From a virus: a stretch of 64,000 nucleotides of DNA. The notes below the pieces were generated by a model. The model was not told the origin of the DNA, made no database searches, and was given only the letters and a program-made list of their open reading frames with translations. Shown here in pieces: positions 60,514 to 64,000 of this stretch. Made by a program: the position numbers and the translations under genes. The stretch covers positions 1-64,000 of the IMG/VR virus record IMGVR_UViG_3300040856_002293; one strand, given 5' to 3'. Every line of letters starts with the position of its first letter. Position 1 is the stretch's first letter.

Positions 60514-62184
60514 ATGTATGAACTTTCAGTATTTGAGAAAGTAAAAAGAGGAGATTACTCGGTAATACCTTATGAAGCAAATAAGTCTTACTATATAGAT
60601 AGTATAAATTTAGATAAGTTAGGATATTCCTATAAGAAAGCATTTTTTTATAGGGATTCCTTGGCTATCAGTTCTTCTAAGTATATTGCTGTTAATGCAC
60701 CCACAAGTTCAGATGGGTCTTATAATTACTTAAATTGGAGAAGTATAAATCATTTATATTATAAGAATCCTTACAATCCTTATGATTCTTTGGAGGGGTA
60801 TAGAAGAGATTATACTGATAAGTTTTTATATTTAACAGCAAGTGTAGTGTCTGCTCCTTATTTAGATATGGGGGATGGATTTAAAAAAGGCTCTGTGTTC
60901 ATTACGAGTTCTAATTTAAATTTAAGGGATGATTCCTATAATAATTTATATGATTACTCAATTGATTCCTCAAGTATTGTAGACTCATCTTATTTGAATG
61001 CGTACTTTGGATTTCAAGATTTATATGATAAGACTGAGTTAGGGTTTTCAAATTCTATTAATAGGAGCAAAACTTTTTATTCTAATACTATAGGCAATCC
61101 TACAACATATACTTTAAGAAATGTAGGTATAAGTGAAGGCATAGAGGTAAATGGAACTGGAAGTGGTGCTAAATTAGATTTTAAGACTCAAGGATATGTA
61201 GAAATACCACACCACGAAGAATTATCTTATGAATTAGATGAGGATTTTACTATATCTTTTTGGGTTAAAGCTCCCATAAGCCAAAGTGATTTAACTTCAG
61301 AGTATAACTCTATTATAACTAAAAAAAGTTATTCAAATATTCAAAATTTAGGAGAGTTCGATACTCTATCAGATAATGGATATACCTATAAAAGAACGTC
61401 TATAAGTTCAAGTTTACAGTATTCTCCAGTAGATTTCTATCCTTATGAGTTTTCTATATACAATCAAACCTCTTTGAATGAAGGCAAGATGATGTTTAGA
61501 AGATCAGATGGAGGGAAAAATCTAACATTAACAAGTAGTTTAGCACTTAATGATGGAATAAATCATCATATATGTGTAACTAAACTCAATAATAAGATTT
61601 CGTTATATGTTGATGGAGTATTCCACACATCAGGTTCTGATGTAAATCTTCAACCTACAAATTCTCACACTATAATTTTTGGGGGAGAAGATAAAAAAGG
61701 AACAAAGCAGTATTCAGGATCTTTAGATGAAGTTAGATTTTATAGTAAAGCAGTAACTTCTACTGAAGTATCACAGTCTTTAGCAAATTCTTCTAATATA
61801 TTATGTTACCAAACTACAAAAGTAGGTAATGTATTTTATAAAAGAGGTGAGGTAATCATAACTTCTCCAATACAAAAATACCATACTTACTTAGATTTAG
61901 AACCTTGGCAGTTAAGATACAAGAATAGGTACACTATTTATGAGTATGAGACTTTAGTTAGACTAAAAAAGGGTATGTTTAATAAGACAATGAACCCAAC
62001 ATCTACTCAAAGTCCTAAATCTAATTTATATTTGAATGATTTTACAGGATCTTTATCTCCTTACGCAACTACAGTAGGACTATACAACAAAGATTATCAA
62101 TTAGTGGCTGTAGGGAAGTTAGGAAGACCTTTAAAGATGCGGGATGATGTAGATGTTAATATAATTGTGAGATGGGATTATTAA
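60514..62184 (+). CDS. Fibre protein with LamG/concanavalin-like domain
   Basis: 556 residues. FTISFWVKAPI around residue 248, then HHICVTKLNNKISLYVDGVFH and GSLDEVRFYSKAVTSTEV form a LamG/concanavalin-type carbohydrate-binding sandwich. The C-terminal 60 residues (SPYATTVGLYNKDYQLVAVGKLGRP, in parts) match the ends of the two preceding fibre proteins. Probable host glycan contact. Confidence 0.85.
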   Translation: MYELSVFEKVKRGDYSVIPYEANKSYYIDSINLDKLGYSYKKAFFYRDSLAISSSKYIAVNAPTSSDGSYNYLNWRSINHLYYKNPYNPYDSLEGYRRDYTDKFLYLTASVVSAPYLDMGDGFKKGSVFITSSNLNLRDDSYNNLYDYSIDSSSIVDSSYLNAYFGFQDLYDKTELGFSNSINRSKTFYSNTIGNPTTYTLRNVGISEGIEVNGTGSGAKLDFKTQGYVEIPHHEELSYELDEDFTISFWVKAPISQSDLTSEYNSIITKKSYSNIQNLGEFDTLSDNGYTYKRTSISSSLQYSPVDFYPYEFSIYNQTSLNEGKMMFRRSDGGKNLTLTSSLALNDGINHHICVTKLNNKISLYVDGVFHTSGSDVNLQPTNSHTIIFGGEDKKGTKQYSGSLDEVRFYSKAVTSTEVSQSLANSSNILCYQTTKVGNVFYKRGEVIITSPIQKYHTYLDLEPWQLRYKNRYTIYEYETLVRLKKGMFNKTMNPTSTQSPKSNLYLNDFTGSLSPYATTVGLYNKDYQLVAVGKLGRPLKMRDDVDVNIIVRWDY

Positions 62185-62194
62185 TTTATATTTT

Positions 62195-62794
62195 ATGATA
62201 AAACTTAAAGAAATTTTGCAAGAGACTAAAAGAGATGCTTCTTTAGTAAAGAACTTTAAGGAGTTTGTGAATGAATCAATTTACTATCATGGGACAACAT
62301 TACCTAAATCAAACCCAAAAATTGACTCTTTTAAAACTAAAACTGGATTTAGAAGTAATTCAATGACAGGTTTAAAACGTGTGGTTAATTCTCCTTGGAT
62401 ATTTTTTACTGATGATTATCATTTAGCACAAAAATTTGGCTCGGCTAAAGCAGATGGTTTATATCACGATAAAGGTGATTTTTCACATAAAACAGTTGTT
62501 TTAGAGTATGATATTGACGAATCTAAATTAAATATATTAGATTTAACAATGGGTGATTTTATTGAAAAAATTGAAAAAATTGTAGATAGCGACATACTAA
62601 GTAATTATTATGGTAGTATGGTTGCTTTTTATGACATTGAAATTGAAGATACTTGGGAGTTGTTAGATGATAATATCATAAGTAATATTATAATTAAAAA
62701 AGGGTTTGATTCAGTTAAGTTAATTGAAAGTGGTGGTAAATCATTAGCCATACATATAAGCAAAGTTAATACGGTAGTTAAACAAAGACAATAG
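62195..62794 (+). CDS. Tagged ADP-ribosyltransferase-like protein
   Basis: 199 residues. Tag MIKLKEILQETKRDASL, then IYYHGTT, PWIFFTDDYHLAQKFG and a C-terminal GFDSVKLIESGGKSLAIH: the spaced His / Tyr-x-x-A-x-x-FG / terminal acidic pattern of ADP-ribosyltransferase-like proteins. T4 packages such an enzyme (Alt) to modify host RNA polymerase, so the tag-plus-ART pairing is telling. Activity is inferred. The first 71 bases match the gene at 63083 with three differences. Confidence 0.7.
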   Translation: MIKLKEILQETKRDASLVKNFKEFVNESIYYHGTTLPKSNPKIDSFKTKTGFRSNSMTGLKRVVNSPWIFFTDDYHLAQKFGSAKADGLYHDKGDFSHKTVVLEYDIDESKLNILDLTMGDFIEKIEKIVDSDILSNYYGSMVAFYDIEIEDTWELLDDNIISNIIIKKGFDSVKLIESGGKSLAIHISKVNTVVKQRQ

Positions 62795-62849
62795 TGTGTA
62801 GTAAAATTATTTTTTTTCATCACGAAACTCAATTATAAGTACCAATGTA

Positions 62850-62995
62850 GCACTTGTACATAACGGTTGAGAATATAAGTAATAACCGATTTGAAACAAG
62901 AAACTTAAAGTTAAATATAAATGTTAAACAGAAGTAGTAGCTTAAATGAAACACATAACTCGGTTATTACTTATATTCTTTGTTATGTACAGGTG
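62850..62995. repeat. Long imperfect inverted repeat, attC-like
   Basis: Arm 62850-62889 (GCACTTGTACATAACGG..., ending AATAACCGA) pairs with 62960-62995 (TCGGTTATT..., ending GTTATGTACAGGTGC) apart from a few extra bases in one arm and one mismatch, around a 70-base centre. The 288 bases 62795-63082 hold no gene; the repeat separates two genes with near-identical 5' tags. Confidence 0.75.
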
Positions 62996-63082
62996 CGGTG
63001 GGTTTAAGACAAAACTTAATTAGAACCACAGACAAAAAACAAAAATAATTGAGATATACATATAAACTTATTAACTTGTAGT

Positions 63083-63613
63083 ATGATAAAACTTAAAGAA
63101 ATTTTGCAAGAGGCTAAAAAAGACGCTTCTTTAGTAAAGAACTTTAAGGAGTTACTTCTTATGTTTCCTAAAGAAGTTAGAGATAAAGTTATGCGTTTAA
63201 AATGTGTTCCTCAAAACCCTAAATGGCATCCAGAGGGCAACACATTAAAACATACTATATTGGTAGTTAGAAGAGCCATAGAACATTCAAAGAATGATGC
63301 AGATATGATAATAGCAGCACTATTTCACGATGTTGGAAAATATGATACTCACGATACACATCCCAAGACAGGACAACCAACGGCTTATGGACATGAAAAA
63401 GTTTCTGCACAAGAAGTAGAGAAGTACAGAAATGCCATTGAGGCTATTGGAGGTAATGTAAATAGAATAAAAGCTATTGTAAAAGACCATATGAGAATAA
63501 AAAAATATGGGGAGATGAGACAGCAAAAAAGAGAGCAAATGGAGGCTATGGAAATATTTGATGATTTACAATTTTTTTGTAATAAATTAGATAAAGGAGG
63601 AATAGACATATGA
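63083..63613 (+). CDS. Tagged HD-domain hydrolase
   Basis: 176 residues. Same tag as 62195 (MIKLKEILQEAKKDASL), then PKWHPEGNTLKHTILVV (His), ALFHDVGKYDTH (His-Asp) and VKDHMRI: a full HD metal site, similar to the HD part of tRNA nucleotidyltransferases and related proteins in T4-like marine phages. Substrate unknown. Stop overlaps the next start. Confidence 0.85.
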   Translation: MIKLKEILQEAKKDASLVKNFKELLLMFPKEVRDKVMRLKCVPQNPKWHPEGNTLKHTILVVRRAIEHSKNDADMIIAALFHDVGKYDTHDTHPKTGQPTAYGHEKVSAQEVEKYRNAIEAIGGNVNRIKAIVKDHMRIKKYGEMRQQKREQMEAMEIFDDLQFFCNKLDKGGIDI

Positions 63614-63990
63614 TGAAATTAACTACACTTTTGAAAGAATCAAGAACTTACACAGGAGATTATGTTGCACAACATATAAAAGATATAACGCCTGATGAAG
63701 ATATGATTCCTGATTATTTTATTAGCAAATATATAAAACCTAACGATGGTTGGGAGAGGAAATCTATAAGAATAAAAGATTTATTGAAAACTGATGAATC
63801 CTTTAAAGAGTATTTTGACTCAGGAGAAGATAGATATGAACATTATGATATGGATGAAGATGATTTAAATTTAGAATTAGTAGTTTATAACGGGAATTTA
63901 TTAGATGGTTACAGTAGAGCGACCAAACTTTTAAATAGTGATTTTAATGCAAAAACTAATGCGTTTGTGTTAGATACAGAAACTAAGTAG
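63610..63990 (+). CDS. Tagged ParB-like fragment
   Basis: 126 residues; ATG at 63610 or 63613. Tag MMKLTTLLKE, an acidic middle, and VVYNGNLLDGYSRATKLL, a segment like the start of ParB/sulfiredoxin-type nuclease domains. Full ParB motifs are not seen, so function is open. Confidence 0.7.
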   Translation: MMKLTTLLKESRTYTGDYVAQHIKDITPDEDMIPDYFISKYIKPNDGWERKSIRIKDLLKTDESFKEYFDSGEDRYEHYDMDEDDLNLELVVYNGNLLDGYSRATKLLNSDFNAKTNAFVLDTETK

Positions 63991-63992
63991 AT

Positions 63993-64000
63993 ATGATAAA
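63993..64000 (+). CDS. Start of a further gene, cut by window end
   Basis: ATG ATA AA follows the previous stop by two bases; the first codons match the MIK start of the other tagged genes. Only three codons visible. Confidence 0.35.

Noticed and set aside
1-64000. tRNA genes
   Set aside because: No cloverleaf with GGTTCGAATCC-type T arm was noticed on either strand; a tRNA finder would be decisive.

Overview
The window looks like a 64 kb piece of a large, A+T-rich (roughly two-thirds A+T by eye) tailed-phage genome of the T4-like contractile-tail type that infects a member of the Bacteroidota. The T4-like assignment rests on a gp55-like late sigma factor (42642), gp5-like hub, gp25-like and gp6/baseplate-J-like baseplate genes (43711-48423), an Hsp20 protein typical of T4-like marine phages and a PG-binding/amidase endolysin. 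The Bacteroidota assignment rests on repeated promoters of the TTTG-N-TAnnTTTG type, A-rich leaders without Shine-Dalgarno boxes, secreted beta-barrel-like proteins and a TonB-C-like lipoprotein. The standard genetic code is used.

Layout. 1-8.9 kb: a dense run of small accessory genes on the + strand, including a metallophosphoesterase (5187) and a MjaI-like restriction nuclease (7907); between 1.9 and 4.2 kb the small genes are separated by recurrent sequences and imperfect palindromes that look like a gene-cassette array. 8.9-20.4 kb: about twenty short genes in independent transcription units, built from a repeated kit of terminator hairpin, a conserved intergenic element (seven copies, 'R element'), GATC clusters and a near-identical promoter; a putative 300-nt structured RNA with its own promoter and terminator lies at 9284-9585. 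A C5-cytosine methyltransferase, DUF932-like, DUF6011-like and DUF1281/YubB-like proteins are here. 20.6-33.8 kb: genes for proteins sharing short N-terminal peptides ending in [LI]LxE (protein-kinase fold, cysteine-rich conserved protein, three MKTHKL proteins, three tandem paralogues), two beta-barrel-like secreted proteins, a TonB-like lipoprotein, and two more cytosine methyltransferases, one with a 384-codon ORF embedded in another frame. 33.8-36.6 kb: a 618-residue protein and the endolysin. 36.6-39.9 kb: an island on the minus strand (GP88-like, Hsp20). 39.9-43.7 kb: membrane protein with a probable -1 frameshift extension, HD hydrolase, late sigma factor. 43.7-62.2 kb: baseplate and tail-fibre genes. 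62.2-64 kb: three more tagged proteins (ADP-ribosyltransferase-like, HD hydrolase, ParB-like fragment), with another starting at the edge.

How it fits together. Early-type promoters drive the 9-20 kb accessory units; late modules are preceded by a TATTTATA box that the gp55-like factor may use. The strongest novel theme is the tag system: many unrelated proteins, several with host-modifying enzyme folds, share an N-terminal module with the hallmark of a T4-type capsid-targeting sequence cleaved by the prohead protease, so they may be packaged with the DNA and injected. A second theme is that I found no CTAG tetranucleotide anywhere in the window while the phage encodes a nuclease of the family whose founding member cuts CTAG.
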